Source of the DNA: Dendrolimus kikuchii
Lineage: Eukaryota > Arthropoda > Insecta > Lepidoptera > Lasiocampidae
Length of the DNA: 64,000 bases
Reading direction: 5' to 3'
Assembly (NCBI GenBank): GCA_019925095.2
Contig: CM034409.1
Coordinates: 2,359,001 to 2,423,000 of the forward strand
The notes under the pieces were generated by a model. That model saw nothing but the letters and a program-made list of their open reading frames with translations, had not been told where the DNA came from and made no database searches. The first letter of the stretch is position 1, and each line of letters starts with the position of its first letter. Positions 1 to 10,584 of the stretch are shown here, one piece after another. The translations under genes and the position numbers were made by a program.

Positions 1-184
1 TATAAAAGTAAAATTAAGCCCGATTATTATTACAATCATGACATTAATTTATTTATTGACGTAATCACCATACCGTTTTAATTAAAATAGGTAGTAAATA
101 AGATTATCTACGCACTTAAAGGCAGTTCAGCCGGCGCAGTCTTCGAAGCACGACTAACTTCATTCCTATACAAATAATAAACAC

Positions 185-368
185 TTTGTACTCAATATAA
201 TACACTAGCGGTTGGCCGCTTATACCGTTTCCAAGCCATTTTACTTTTACGTTATCTCGATGTGCAGGTTTCATCACGATATTTTCCTTCACCGATGTGT
301 TCCGGCCAGGATTCGAACCTGCGCCCTTTGACTTTGGGACGCGTTCGCTAGCCATTACGCTACCACTA
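185..368 (-). mobile_element. tRNA-derived SINE fragment
   Basis: Read on the minus strand, the segment begins with a tRNA-like head: an A-box-like TGGTAGCGTAATGG, then a perfect B box GGTTCGAATCC near 305-317. A non-tRNA body follows that contains a motif like ATCGTGATGAAACCTGCAC, which I recall as common in lepidopteran repeats. The acceptor stem does not fold as a working tRNA and the body runs on past it, so this is a SINE rather than a tRNA gene. The 3' end is not clearly bounded. Confidence 0.6.
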
Positions 369-614
369 TTTATAATTTTTTGAAGTGATATCTTCTTATG
401 GGAGGGTAAATCGCTTCGTTACGTAACGCGATACGGCGCCAGTTTGTCTGGCTTTGCTTTCTATCATGCATACGGTAGCGATAGGTAGTCTCCTCCTCTC
501 TCACTCTAACCCACAGCGCTAGCCGTATTTCGGTAATTAGATTAAATAATGATACTAACAATGTACATACACAAAATTCTAATGTACATATTCAAGAATT
601 GTAACTAAGAATAA
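369..614. other. No recognised feature
   Basis: AT-rich sequence between the SINE and the first family C copy. I see no coding signal or repeat that recurs elsewhere in the window. Confidence 0.4.
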
Positions 615-1114
615 TAGTACATTATGGTACTAGTGTGTAACATTGGTGATTACCGCCGAGGCGCCATTGAGACTCGAGCCGTAGGCGAGGGTCTTAAGAG
701 AGCCGAGGACGGTAATCATCAATACACACGTGTATCATACGACGTTTTTCAACACACTTGTGAATAAAATAACAACAAAAACTCATTTTATTTAGTAGAT
801 AAAAAAAAGTTATATATGAGTGAAGGTTTTATTTATTAAACACGTACGAGTTAAAATTATCTATTTAAATAAGAAGTTGCATGAAATGAGCAAGCAATAG
901 GAACATTAATTTATTTGTTCTATAGAACACGATCTTTTTTTTTGAATAAAAACTTTTTTAAGAACAAAGCAACTCAACCAATAAAATTTAAAAAAAAAAT
1001 CTATAATTCACTAGTGAGTTATAATGTTTTTTACTCACAGTTTGATAATGGGTGTCATTCTGTGCCTAATTGCGGTGACCATAGAGCCACTTTATGAGCA
1101 AGTGTGTTGAAAAA
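615..1114 (+). mobile_element. Family C element, copy 1 (left hairpin arm)
   Basis: A roughly 500-bp unit in two parts. Positions 615-741 form a GC-richer stem: TGTGTAACATTGG near the start is inversely matched by the segment ending CAATACACACG. Positions 745-1114 are AT-rich, bounded by inverted TTTTTCAACACACTTG and CAAGTGTGTTGAAAAA. The outer end is a short palindrome, TAGTAC-ATTATG-GTACTA. The unit recurs in the same form three more times, so it moves or duplicates as one piece. There is no coding capacity. It may be a MITE or fold-back element, but the class is not established. Confidence 0.75.
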
Positions 1115-1137
1115 TATATTTTATAATCAATAAAAGA
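1115..1137. other. Hairpin loop between family C copies 1 and 2
   Basis: A 23-bp AT-only-like spacer between two inverted family C copies. Together they form a hairpin of about 1.02 kb. Confidence 0.7.
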
Positions 1138-1635
1138 TTTTTCAACACACTTGCTCATAAAGTGGCTCTATGGTCACCGCAATTAGGCACAGAATGACAC
1201 CCATTATCAAACTGTGAGTAAAAAACATTATAACTCACTAGTAAGTTATAGATTTTTTTTTAAATTTTATTGGTTGAGTTGCTTTGTTCTTAAAAAAGTT
1301 TTTATTCAAAAAAAAAGATCGTGTTCTATAGAACAAATAAATTAATGTTCCTATTGCTTGCTCATTTCATGAAACTTCTTATTTAAATAGATAATTTTAA
1401 CTCGTACGTGTTTAATAAATAAAACTTTCACTCATATATAACTTTTTTTATCTACTAAATAAAATGAGTTTTTGTTGTTATTTTATTCACAAGTGTGTTG
1501 AAAAACGTCGTATGATACACGTGTGTATTGATGATTACCGTCCTCGGCTCTCTTAAGAGCCTCGCCTACGGCTCGAGTCTCAATGGCGCCTTGGCGGTAA
1601 TCACCAATGTTACACACTAGTACCATAATGTACTA
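1138..1635 (-). mobile_element. Family C element, copy 2 (right hairpin arm)
   Basis: Inverse complement of 615-1114 with only a few differences, for example one or two extra bases in A/T runs and single substitutions near 1240 and 1370. It is joined without any spacer to copy 3. Confidence 0.75.
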
Positions 1636-2133
1636 TTTCAACACACTTGCTCATAAAGTGGCTCTATGGTCACCGCAATTAGGCACAGAATGACACCCAT
1701 AACAAAACTGTGAGTAAAACACATTATAACTCACTAGTGAGTTATAAATTTTTTTTTAAATTTTATTGGTTGAGTTGCTTTGTTCTTAAAAAAGTTTTTA
1801 TTCAAAAACAAAAGATCGTGTTCTATAGAACAAATAAATTAATGTTCCTATTGCTTGCTCATTTCATGCAACTTCTTATTTAAATAGATAATTTTAACTC
1901 GTACGTATTTAATAAATAAAACTTTCACTCATATATAACTTTTTTTTATCTACTAAATAAAATGAGTTTTTGTTGTTATATTATTCACAAGTGTGTTGAA
2001 AAACGTCGTATGATACACGTGTGTATTGATGATTACCATCCTCGGCTCTCTTAAGACCCTCGCCTACGGCTCGAGTCTCAATGGCGCCTCGGCGGTAATC
2101 ACCAATGTTACACACTAGTACCATAATGTACTA
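1636..2133 (-). mobile_element. Family C element, copy 3 (head-to-tail with copy 2)
   Basis: Same orientation and length (498 bp) as copy 2 and starts at the next base. The abutment suggests tandem duplication or a tandem insertion intermediate. Copies 2 and 3 differ by a handful of substitutions. Confidence 0.75.
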
Positions 2134-2296
2134 TTATTCATAAATAACCTTTCCTTACATTATCATATTAATATATACATTATTTAAGTAGGGTCCTAAT
2201 CTTTTCTCAAGTTAAACAATTTCAATATTCAATAGTGCAACTTAGATTAGTTTAAGTTATCACTTCTGTCGGGCGTCCCGTGACGCACAAGTGTTT

Positions 2297-2530
2297 TGTT
2301 TATGGAAAACCTACAGCTGAATATATTGAAAAACTATCGGTCCGCCGCGGTTTCACACGCGCTCTGTCCCGGCCCCGTGGTATATAGCGTCATGTTATAT
2401 AGCTTATGACACTCCCTGTCAACGTAGCTTTCTAACAGTAAAATAATTTTTAAAATCAGTTTAGTAGATCCAGAGATTACCCCCTACAACGTCACAAACT
2501 CACAAACTTTACCTCTTTATAATATTATGT
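2297..2530 (-). mobile_element. Helitron-like fragment, degenerate
   Basis: The minus strand resembles the Helitron copies near 15.8 kb and 35.7 kb: a TATATAGC motif, a TCAGTTTAGTAGATCCAGAG-type segment, and an end reading TAATATTATAAAGAGG. The terminal CTAG is missing. A short segment at 2297-2330 (ATGGAAAACCTACAGCT) recurs near 57.04 kb. Confidence 0.45.
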
Positions 2531-2694
2531 AGTGGAACACTTACAAGCGGTTTGAAACCGCACGATTTTTTTAGTGTCCCATATCCTGGCGCCGCACATA
2601 CGGCAGTTAACGGCATTCGGATTTGTTATTCATTACCTGTAATTGGTGTTTCAGTGTTACATTTTTCTGCGATTTAAATCCGCTCGCGCTCAGT

Positions 2695-3010
2695 CGCCGC
2701 TCTATCCGTGCAGGAACGGAGAAAGAATACAATTTCCTGCCTGGGGCGGCCTGTCTTAGAGGCGACTTAACAACCCACAGCCAGGTGGTAAGGCATTTGC
2801 CCGACTGGATGGCTTCCACCCCTGGTCTAAAGTATGTCGCCATAACAACATTGAGTTGTGTTCCGGCATTAGTGACCAGGTTCCAGTCTCCCTTAAGAGA
2901 GCAGCAGCGCATTTGTAGCACCTTTGGTGTTGCAAATGTCCATATGCGATGGTAACCGCTTTCCATCGAGTGGGCCTGCCTGTCTGCTGATCTCCTGTAA
3001 TAAAAAAAGA
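2695..3010 (+). mobile_element. Family S short retroelement, copy 1 (full length)
   Basis: Defining copy of family S. It starts TATCCGTGCAGGAACGGAG, continues through a GC-rich middle, and ends in the tail CCGTCTGCCTGTCTGCTG...CTGCAATAAAAA followed by poly(A). About 310 bp with no coding capacity; the open frames over it are incidental. I found no RNA polymerase III A or B box in its head. Its last 60 or so bases match the 3' end of family J LINEs (compare 63045-63130). Confidence 0.85.
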
Positions 3011-3606
3011 AGTCGCAGTGCGTGCTTAGCCTCAGAGATCTTCTAATAAAATGTGTGCATGTAAATCCTACAGTACGAGCAGTTAAATTTAAAGGACCAT
3101 TATACGACTCCGAGCGCGGCAATGAGGGCACATTAACGACCGGAGCCAATCTGAAAAACTGAAAAGCTGTTTTACAAGCCTGTCAATTGGGATCTCAATC
3201 AAAATTCATCCCTGAAACTCAATGGCGGGGTGAAATCGAGCAGCGCAATTAATCTGAACAAATAAATCACTCAGGTACAGTCGTTCCGGGACAAATTAAT
3301 GGGACACCGATTGTCCCAGGGGTATTTAAAAGACAAAACGTAATTAACAGCTCCAACGGTTTAAATGTCTCACTAGAACTGTTCCTGATTTCCCAGAGCA
3401 CTGCGATATGAGGTTTTTATAAACAACTTCAAACAGGATGAAGTTACCAATTCTCTCTGAATTGTGCACCGATTTTCAATTTTTCAAGTGAAACTTCTTT
3501 AAAATCGTTCTGATCTGAGACTCGATGAACCAAAAAAGAGACATTAAAAAGTGATAAACACATAAATCTATAGGACTAAGCCTGTGAGAGAATGAGATAG
3601 AATAGA
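3011..3606. other. No recognised feature
   Basis: Mixed-composition sequence that does not recur in the window. No convincing coding exon or structured RNA was recognised. Confidence 0.35.
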
Positions 3607-3985
3607 TACATACATACATAACTTCACGGCAGTTCCCTTGCGGGGTAGGCACGAACAACAGAGCGCCATTTAGGCTTATTCTTACACACCTCACTTGCTT
3701 CTTCGATATTCATAACTCTTGTCATGCACGCTCGTCTGTTCTTAAGGCTCCTGACATCACCTTCTGCTAGTACACGATCAATTTGATCATGAAAGGTGTG
3801 TCTTGGCCTTCCACGAATTCTGCATCCATCCACTTTTGCTTTGTATATCTGTTTAATCATTCTTTCATCCACATGCCCGAACCACCGGAGCATTCCTTTC
3901 CTTACCTTCACCCCGACACTCTCTTTCAGACCAACTGTCTTTCTTACTTCGGTATTACGAACGCGGTCCGCGAGCGTCACATATA
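3607..3985 (-). pseudogene. Family R (RTE-type LINE) 3' fragment, copy 1
   Basis: The minus strand encodes the C-terminal part of an RTE-clade LINE polyprotein, with motifs GMLRWFGHV, GRPRHTFHDQIDRVL and KPKWRSVVRAYPARELP. It ends in a short (ATGT)n tail. It is 5'-truncated at the LADRVRNTE region. A short deletion around VDERMIKQIY removes part of the RMHDER segment, and other substitutions show it is dead. Confidence 0.85.
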
Positions 3986-4022
3986 ATAAATACATTATAT
4001 TTAATAAATGTTGGAAATGTTT

Positions 4023-4417
4023 TTAAGGTTTTCGTTGATAGTTCAAATTTCGTGTTTTAAAGCTTAAGTATATCAAATTTAGGACCCCTTCCACGCCTTG
4101 TAACGATACTACATTTTCACTGGTACACTGGTATATTAAGCCCTGACTTGTACCACACCCTGTTCGACATGGAAACTTCAAATAGGAAAACAATGGGTTC
4201 AGAAGCAATCAAAATCCAATATAGGGACCGTCCCTCCTTAACTCGTTTAAGGACACCTGAATGTGAAGTCGTCCTACATTTATCTTTTCAATACCCCAGG
4301 GGGAGCTGTCTCATTGGTCCCCGACATCATTGTAATGGATTGATTTATTTGTAATGGTTAAATTTGTTCAATTCGTAACAAAAAGCTCCGTTGTTCCTCG
4401 AGGGACGTTCTCAAATA
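4023..4417. other. No recognised feature
   Basis: Short open frames occur on both strands but they overlap each other and lack similarity I can recognise. Confidence 0.3.
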
Positions 4418-4615
4418 CATGCAGACTTGATGGAAAGCGGTTACCATCGCCTATGGACATTTGCAACACCAAAGTTGCTACAAATGCGCTGCTGCTCTCT
4501 TAAAGCAGACTGGAACCTGTTCACTAATGCCGGAACACAACTTAAGGTTGTTATGGCGACATACTTTAGACCAGGGGTGGTAGCCATCCAGTCGGGCAAA
4601 TGCCCTACCACCTTG
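4418..4615 (-). mobile_element. Family S, copy 2 (truncated at both ends)
   Basis: Covers the middle and 3' part of the element. The poly(A) tail and the GC-rich 5' head are both missing. Confidence 0.75.
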
Positions 4616-4974
4616 CTAACAGCACCGCTTCAGGGGGCCTTTAGCTATCAAAGGAGCAAAGGATTCATCACCCCCGCTGACGAAGTGAATGTGTTCTGAT
4701 TCCCGGGGCACATTCAGGCACTTTTTACGCTGGATCGGACTGGGCGTAACTACGTTCTAGGTCTCAGCCTTTCCTACATAAAAATCGCGGGGCACATGGG
4801 AGGAGGGTGGTTTTAGTGGGTAGTGGGTGTTGCCCGTGAAACTTCTCCGAGTCTCCACACAAGCTGGCTTGATTATTGTTCGGATTGCCTCTTAACAAAA
4901 GGGAAAGCCTTCATGATCAACTATGGTCTAATCCCTTGCAAAGAACCCAGTATTGTGCGTAAATAGCATTTCCC
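4616..4974. other. No recognised feature
   Basis: GC-richer than its surroundings. It contains CCCCGCTGACGAAGTGAATG and a CTTCTCCGAGTCTCC stretch. It does not recur in the window. Confidence 0.3.
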
Positions 4975-5094
4975 CCGCCTTAAAAAAAAAGCTTGCTAAC
5001 AGCGAAAGAATTTTTTAAATCGGTTCATTAGTTTCGGAGCCTATTCAATGCAAACAAACAATCAAATCTTTCCTCTTTATAATATTAGTATAGA
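4975..5094 (-). mobile_element. Helitron-like 5' fragment
   Basis: On the minus strand it begins A|TCTATACTAATATTATAAAG, the Helitron 5' start, and carries the AAACTAATGAACCGATTT segment typical of these elements. The 3' hairpin and CTAG are absent. Confidence 0.6.
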
Positions 5095-5187
5095 TCACAC
5101 ATAAAATATATTTACATATACACAACTAGCATTCAATATGTGTATGGCATGCAAAATTTAATCGTTGCTTAGTTGTAGCATAGATTT

Positions 5188-5455
5188 TTTTTTTATTGCA
5201 GGAGTTCAGCAGACAGGCAGACGGCCCACTTAATGGAAAGCGGTTACCATCGCCTATTAACATTAGCAACACCAAAGTTGCTATAAATGCGCTGCTGCTC
5301 TCTTAAGGGCGACTGGAACCTGGTCACTAATGCCGGAACACAACTCAAGGTTGTTATGGCGACATACTTTAGACCAGGGGTGGTAGCCATCCAGTCGGGC
5401 AAATGCCCTACCACCTGGCTGTGGGTTGTTTATTCGCCTCCTACGACTGCACGGA
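5188..5455 (-). mobile_element. Family S, copy 3 (5'-truncated)
   Basis: The poly(T) on the plus strand at 5188-5198 is the element's poly(A) tail. The copy stops inside the GTCGTAAGAGGCGAC region, so about 60 bp of head is missing. Confidence 0.8.
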
Positions 5456-5559
5456 TAAAAGAAAGATATAATAAAATAGTTTAAATATTGTAGTATGTTT
5501 GTAAAAATATATATAAATTAATAAATATATAGAATTGTCTTCGCCCATGATGTTGCAAG

Positions 5560-5590
5560 CCTTTATATGCGACGGTAACCACTTTCCATT
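5560..5590 (+). mobile_element. Family J/S tail scrap
   Basis: TATGCGACGGTAACCACTTT matches the shared J/S tail but nothing else of either element remains. Confidence 0.4.
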
Positions 5591-5934
5591 ATGTCTAAAT
5601 CATCTAGCATGAATTTTTACAACCCGGAATATGATACTCTTAAGAAATTCACCCAACAACTATAGTTAATACTTCAAAAGTTAATAATTACTTTGAAGAA
5701 TCGATAGTCCTAAGAGCAAAACAGCAATTACCTCGCCGCGACTTCCAGACTCGACTCGTAAGCCAAGATGAATGAAGGATTATAGCATCTTATAGTGTTT
5801 GAACTTAACTTTGTAAGAGATTAATTGGTAACTCAAAAAAGACAATGAACCGTATATTAACTTAAAGAGTAATGACTGTTCGTGTAAGTATTATTAATTC
5901 GCAATATTGAAGATATATGCTGTATGCTCATGAT

Positions 5935-6060
5935 GACAATCAATCAAATTCTTTATTGAATCTTCTGTCTTAACTTTAGATACATTGATAGTGGGAATCT
6001 TCTTGTAAGTATAAAATAGCGGTATCAGAAGATTCCACTCTTCAAGATTTTTTTTCTTAT
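5935..6060. repeat. Dispersed 120-bp repeat, copy 1
   Basis: Shares TTGCCTTAACTTTAGATA-like sequence, GTGGGAATCTTCTTGTAAGT and AGAAGATTCCACTCTTCA with 15607-15735 in the same orientation. Unclassified. Confidence 0.65.
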
Positions 6061-6207
6061 ATCCATTTATTTTCAAAAAATTTTTTTTAAATAAATATAT
6101 AAAAAGTAGACATTTTTTTATAAAAAAATAAATAACATTATTCTTTTATAAAAATACATCAAAAATAAAATACATATTCAATAAAAAAAAATATAAAATC
6201 TTGCAGA

Positions 6208-6720
6208 TCACCGCCAGCGGGGCCTAGGGTCCAAACTACCGGTGGTTAGGGCTCCAGAGACAGGAACCTTCTCACAATCCGTGCCGTGTCCAAGAGTGCT
6301 GCCTTCTGTATCTGGCCTTTCACCCAGCCTCCCAGTGAAAGCCTCTCTAGATGACAGTCGAGGCTTTTCGCTATAAGACCGTTGACGGTGACAACTATCG
6401 GCACAATGCTCGTTGACTCCAGACGCCACATAGCGGTAACCTCGTGAGCAAGATCTAAGTACTTAGTTTTTCTTTTTCTTTCTTCACAAGGTTTTTTTAT
6501 TTTTATTATTAACAAGTCTACGGACTGGAGTTCCGTGCCCTTTTTTACAACTTAATTTCGAAGAATTTTTATAATTTATACACGATTCTTGGTTATTTTT
6601 GTTTTTGTGTGTGACATTATTTCGAGCCTTTACCGCCATTTTATTGTAAGCGACATTTGGACCTAAGTATATTTTTGCTTGTATAGGTGTTTCAAATTAT
6701 TATTTTGTTATACATTAAAT
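6208..6720 (-). pseudogene. LINE polyprotein C-terminal fragment (R2/R4-like group)
   Basis: The minus strand reads a continuous 89-residue piece with KTKYLDLAHEVTAMW, IVPIVVTVNGLIAKSL and IQKAALLDTARIVRRFL. I associate this pattern with the C-terminal region of site-specific-type LINE polyproteins: Y.DLA.E...W, then VPIV...G.I.K.L, then Q..ALL.TARI.R. The frame extends upstream (to about 6530) through a KGTELQSVDL segment, which recurs as KGTELESL near 54.48 kb. Upstream sequence to about 6720 also recurs there. The clade assignment is from memory. Confidence 0.55.
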
Positions 6721-6728
6721 CAATAAAA

Positions 6729-7233
6729 TAGTACATTATGGTACTAGTGTGTAACATTGGTGATTACCGCCGAGGCGCCATTGAGACTCGAGCCGTAGGC
6801 GAGGGTCTTAAGAGAGCCGAGGACGGTAATCATCAATACACACGTGTATCATACGACGTTTTTCAACACACTTGTGAATAAAATAACAACAAAAACTCAT
6901 TTTATTTAGTAGATAAAAAAAAGTTATATATGAGTGAAAGTTTTATTTATTAAACACGTACGAGTTAAAATTATCTATTTAAATAAGAAGTTGCATGAAA
7001 TGAGCAAGCAATAAGAACATTAATTTATTTGTTCTATAGAACACGATCTGTTTTTTTTTTAATAAAAACTTTTTTTAAGAACAAAACAACTCAACCAATA
7101 AAATTAAAAAAAAAAAAATCTATAACTCACTAGCGAGTTATAATGTTTTTTACTCACAGTTTGATAATGGGTGTCATTCTGTGCCTAATTGCGGTGACCA
7201 TAGAGCCACTTTATGAGCAAGTGTGTTGAAAAA
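6729..7233 (+). mobile_element. Family C element, copy 4
   Basis: Same orientation as copy 1 and almost identical over about 500 bp. It abuts a Helitron-like segment at 7234, as if it inserted into that element or the reverse. Confidence 0.75.
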
Positions 7234-7403
7234 AATATTACACACACTACCACGTATTTGACACACACTCCCATATACTTATACTCTTTTGTTTATTGTT
7301 CAAGTCAAATCAAGAGCAGTGTGTAGCCTTGGCGAAATCTATGATTATAGAAGTCTTGGACATGAATTAATATGGTCGAATTTCGACCACGGGCGACGAC
7401 TAG
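7234..7403 (+). mobile_element. Helitron-like element, CTAG end (family H1), truncated
   Basis: Ends with hairpin GGTCGAATTTCGACC, an 11-base gap, then CTAG at 7400-7403. A hairpin followed closely by CTRR is the Helitron 3' signature. Similar copies lie at 19.6-19.98, 38.92-39.12 and 49.72-50.07 kb. The 5' part is missing. Confidence 0.7.
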
Positions 7404-7770
7404 GTTAGTAAATAGGTGGCGACATATTAGCTCGTAGAATAGTCACAAATGTGTCTCCGATACCGCTTTATTTATTCAAAAGAAAAAAAAACAATATAAT
7501 CCCCGTCAACCGCTGCCGAAAGTGGCTAATAAAGATGCTATCATGCATAGCTTAGGCCGAAGGGAAGTTTCCAAAGGCGAAGCCTCCCCGCCCGGAAGTG
7601 AGCGTCGCGAACGCGTCACATCCGGTGATTAACGACGCTAACCCAATTTCCTTTAAAGTTGCCAGGAAAATATTCCTGTGTGGTACAAGTACATTCAATT
7701 ACATTTAAGTATTACAAAGAATAATACACTAAAAATTAAACTACATACTAATTATAATAATAATATATAA
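7404..7770. other. No recognised feature
   Basis: Includes a GC-rich patch at 7545-7640 with many CpG dinucleotides. No reading frame or repeat recognised. Confidence 0.3.
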
Positions 7771-8370
7771 TATATCGAGGGGTGAAAGGCTATTTGTTTT
7801 AAGCGACATTTTGTAACAGAATTGACTTGATGATTTTCTTGCATCCTAATGTCTCAAACTTAAGGAATTATAATGAACCTGGTTTCCAACTAAAAACTAC
7901 AGATTTTTGTCTTTTTTAAATATAGTATGTAGTTTACTAATGAAGTCTTAGATATTATATTGCATATAGTTATATGTTTATTATGTTTAAATAGTTGCAT
8001 ATTATCACCATATCTTGTGTATGTATATAACTTATGTGTATATTTGTATATATAGTATAGTTATATATTTATTATTAAAATGTAAGTAATCGTACAATAA
8101 TTATGTATACCACCGTCGCCACTCCTAATCAAAATATTCTTGCCACGGGTTGTCTGGAAGAGATCGCTTTTTAGCGATAAGACCGCCCTTTGTACCCAAC
8201 TAGACTAATTAATACTAGTTCGTAAGTTTTTCTGTAATGGTGTACAATAAAGTGTTATCTATCTATCTATCTATCTATCTTTTTGCGGGTCATTGAAACT
8301 TCAAACTCCTCTATCGACACAATTTCGCAAATGTCGCTTAAAACAAATAACCTTTAACCCCTCGATATAT
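7771..8370. mobile_element. Family E: 600-bp DNA element with about 42-bp terminal inverted repeats
   Basis: The left end at 7771-7812 (ATATATCGAGGGGTGAAAGG onward to AAGCGACATTT) is inversely repeated at 8329-8370 with only about three mismatches, and AT-rich flanks extend the match. The interior has no transposase frame, so this is a non-autonomous DNA transposon or MITE. A CR1-type LINE tail (8143-8282) lies within it. The superfamily is unknown. Confidence 0.75.
8143..8282 (+). mobile_element. Family Z (CR1-type LINE 3' end), copy 1
   Basis: Contains GTCTGGAAGAGATCGCTTTT, GCGATAAGACCGCCC and GTGTACAATAAAG, followed by a (TATC)n tail at 8262-8281. LINE 3' ends with short tandem tails are typical of CR1-related clades. 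It is nested inside the family E element. Confidence 0.7.
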
Positions 8371-8816
8371 AATATAATATATTAAGTGAAGTGCTTGCTC
8401 GTCTCACTGCCACTTATAACAACAAATTTAATGATATAGATATTTTCTATCATTTAAAATTAATTTCTAAATCAGAGATACTAGAAAAATTAGGCTGATA
8501 TTTTAACTGTTTATTAGGCACCATAAATATCCACGCCTTTGTCTGTATAGTTTTATTTTTAGTTTGTATAACATGTATTACTGCATTATATTTATGAATA
8601 TTATAAATATGACCTGATCTGAACTGAACCTGATTTTTCGGGTTCAGCTAAAATGTTTTAAATTGTTGTCTATTTAATTAGGCAAAGATTTGTAAACTCT
8701 TTAATTAAGAAGAACTAATTTAAATAGGTATTAAATAGGTAATTACACTAACCTACAAAATATAATTAAAAATAAAATAACTTATAAATAGATTAAAAGA
8801 ATGAAAATTACAAATA

Positions 8817-9475
8817 ATACATACATACATACATACATAACTTCACGCCAGTTCCCTTGCGGGGTAGGCACGAACAACAGAGTGCCATTTAGGCTTATTC
8901 TTACACACCTCACTTGCCTCTTTGACATTCATAACTCTTGTCATGCACACTCGTCTGTTCTTAAGGCTCCTGACATCACCTTCTGCTAGTACACGATCAA
9001 TTTGATCATGGAAGGTGTGTCGTGGCCTTCCACGACTTCTGCATCCATCCACTTTTGCATTGTATATCTGTTTAGTCATTCTTTCATCATGCATTCTTTC
9101 CACATGCCCGAACCACCGGAGCATTCCTTTCCTTACCTTCACCCCGACACTCTCTTTCAGACCAACTCTCTTTCTTACTTCGGTATTACGAACACGGTCC
9201 GCGAGCGTCACTCCGCAGATTTTGCGCAGTGCTCGCATCTCGACCGCGTTTACTCTACTTTCATGCTCTTTCTACCATACCCAACTCTCGCTTCCATACG
9301 TGAGCGTAGGTACCAGCACCGCGTTGTGTACGGCGAGCTGGGCCTTCTGGCTGAGGTTCTTAGCGCCTAGAAGTTTACCTAACGCTCCATTTAAACTATT
9401 CCCCAAATTCACTCTTCTTTCTATATCAGCGGTGTGTGTACCTTCCATCCCTGCTAAAAGCATATCCAAGATATA
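8817..9475 (-). pseudogene. Family R (RTE-type LINE) 3' fragment, copy 2 (longest)
   Basis: The minus strand carries two blocks. The upstream one (9272-9475) has NLGNSLNGALGKLLGAKNLS and LVPTLTYGSESWVW. The downstream one (8843-9238) runs from MRALRKICGVTLADRVRNTE to VRAYPARELA and stop. A frameshift near 9240-9280 separates them. The (ATGT)n tail is at 8817-8840. This is the best-preserved C-terminal region of the family in the window, but it has no intact RT domain. Confidence 0.85.
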
Positions 9476-9559
9476 CATACAGGTAAATAAACTTGACGTA
9501 CCTGTTTGCAATGTCAAAATAAAAATGTGAAAAAAATCAGGGCAGGATAATTCGGACCA

Positions 9560-9748
9560 GGATATTCCGAAAATGAAATTTTTTGAATTTTTGTCTCTCT
9601 GAATGTTCCGGCAAATCTCTGAAACGGCTGGACCAATTTTGATGACACTTTCACTGGCAGATAGCTTATGTTATAAGGAGTAACTAAAATTTTTTTTAGG
9701 GTTCCGCGATAAATAAATCCACACGGACAAAGTCGCGAGCACAGCTAG
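9560..9748 (+). mobile_element. Helitron-like 3' fragment
   Basis: Carries GAAACGGCTGGACCAATTTT and ends in ACGGACAAAGTCGCGAGCAC-AG-CTAG at 9745-9748 followed by T. The stem before CTAG has partly decayed. The 5' TC end is not seen. Confidence 0.65.
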
Positions 9749-9862
9749 TATTTAATATACATAACATAGAAATACATACCTAGAAAAATATATAAGAGTT
9801 TATATATGAATATGTACGTACATTTAAATATCATCATATTTGTTCACAACAAAAAGTTTTTA

Positions 9863-9960
9863 AGTGAAGTGTGTAAGAATAAGCCTAAATGGCACTCTGT
9901 TGTTCGTGCCTACCCCGCAAGGGAACTGGCGTGAAGTTATGTATGTATGTATGTATGTAA
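9863..9960 (+). mobile_element. Family R, copy 3 (tail only)
   Basis: Last 90 bp of the RTE-type element, from GTGTGTAAGAATAAGCC to a four-unit ATGT tail. Confidence 0.8.
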
Positions 9961-10052
9961 AAAGTTTTTAGCTTAAATTCCAGTAATTTAAATATAGACA
10001 TTATGTGCCATATTAGAGAAAAAGACATTTACAATATACATTGTAATACACT

Positions 10053-10258
10053 TAGGGCCGCTTGCATAAATAAGGTTGCTTAAATTTATTTAAAAAAACA
10101 CAAAACGTATTTTAAACCCTTAAATACAATTAGCGACTAGCACAACGCAAAATTTGTCGCTAAATATGTTTAAAGAACTGTCAATACGTTTTGTGTAAAC
10201 GTATTTAGGCAGTTTAATATGATTAAGTAATTTTATTTAAAGGCGATCGTTATGCGTT
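10053..10258 (-). mobile_element. Family D MITE, copy 1
   Basis: One end reads AGGGCCGCTTGCATAA and the other decays after GATCGTTATGCG. The interior matches copy 2 (14432-14668) in inverted orientation, including AAACGTATTTAGGCAGTTTA. No coding capacity. Confidence 0.65.
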
Positions 10259-10261
10259 ATT

Positions 10262-10584
10262 TTATCCGTGCAGCAACGGAGAAAGAATACAATTTCCTGC
10301 GACCGGGCGGCCTGTCGTATGAGGCGACTTAACCACCCACAGCCAGGTGGCAGGGCATTTGCCCGACTGGATGGCTACCACCCCTGGTCTAGAGCATGCC
10401 GCCATAACAACTTTGAGTTGAGTTCCGGCATTAGTGACCAGGTTCCAGGCTCACTTAAGAGAGCAGCAGCGCATTTGTAGCACCTTTGGTGTTGCAAATG
10501 TCTATAGGCGATGGTAACCGCTTTCTATCCAGTGGGCCGTCTGCATGTCTGCTGACCTCCTGCAATAAAAAAAATAAAAAAATG
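10262..10584 (+). mobile_element. Family S, copy 4
   Basis: Full length with a poly(A)-rich tail at 10566-10583. It sits directly against the decayed end of the family D copy. Confidence 0.8.

Noticed and set aside
2607..3149. A 180-residue minus-strand open frame
   Set aside because: It lies over a family S element and the same frame appears, broken, in other S copies. It is repeat sequence, not a gene.
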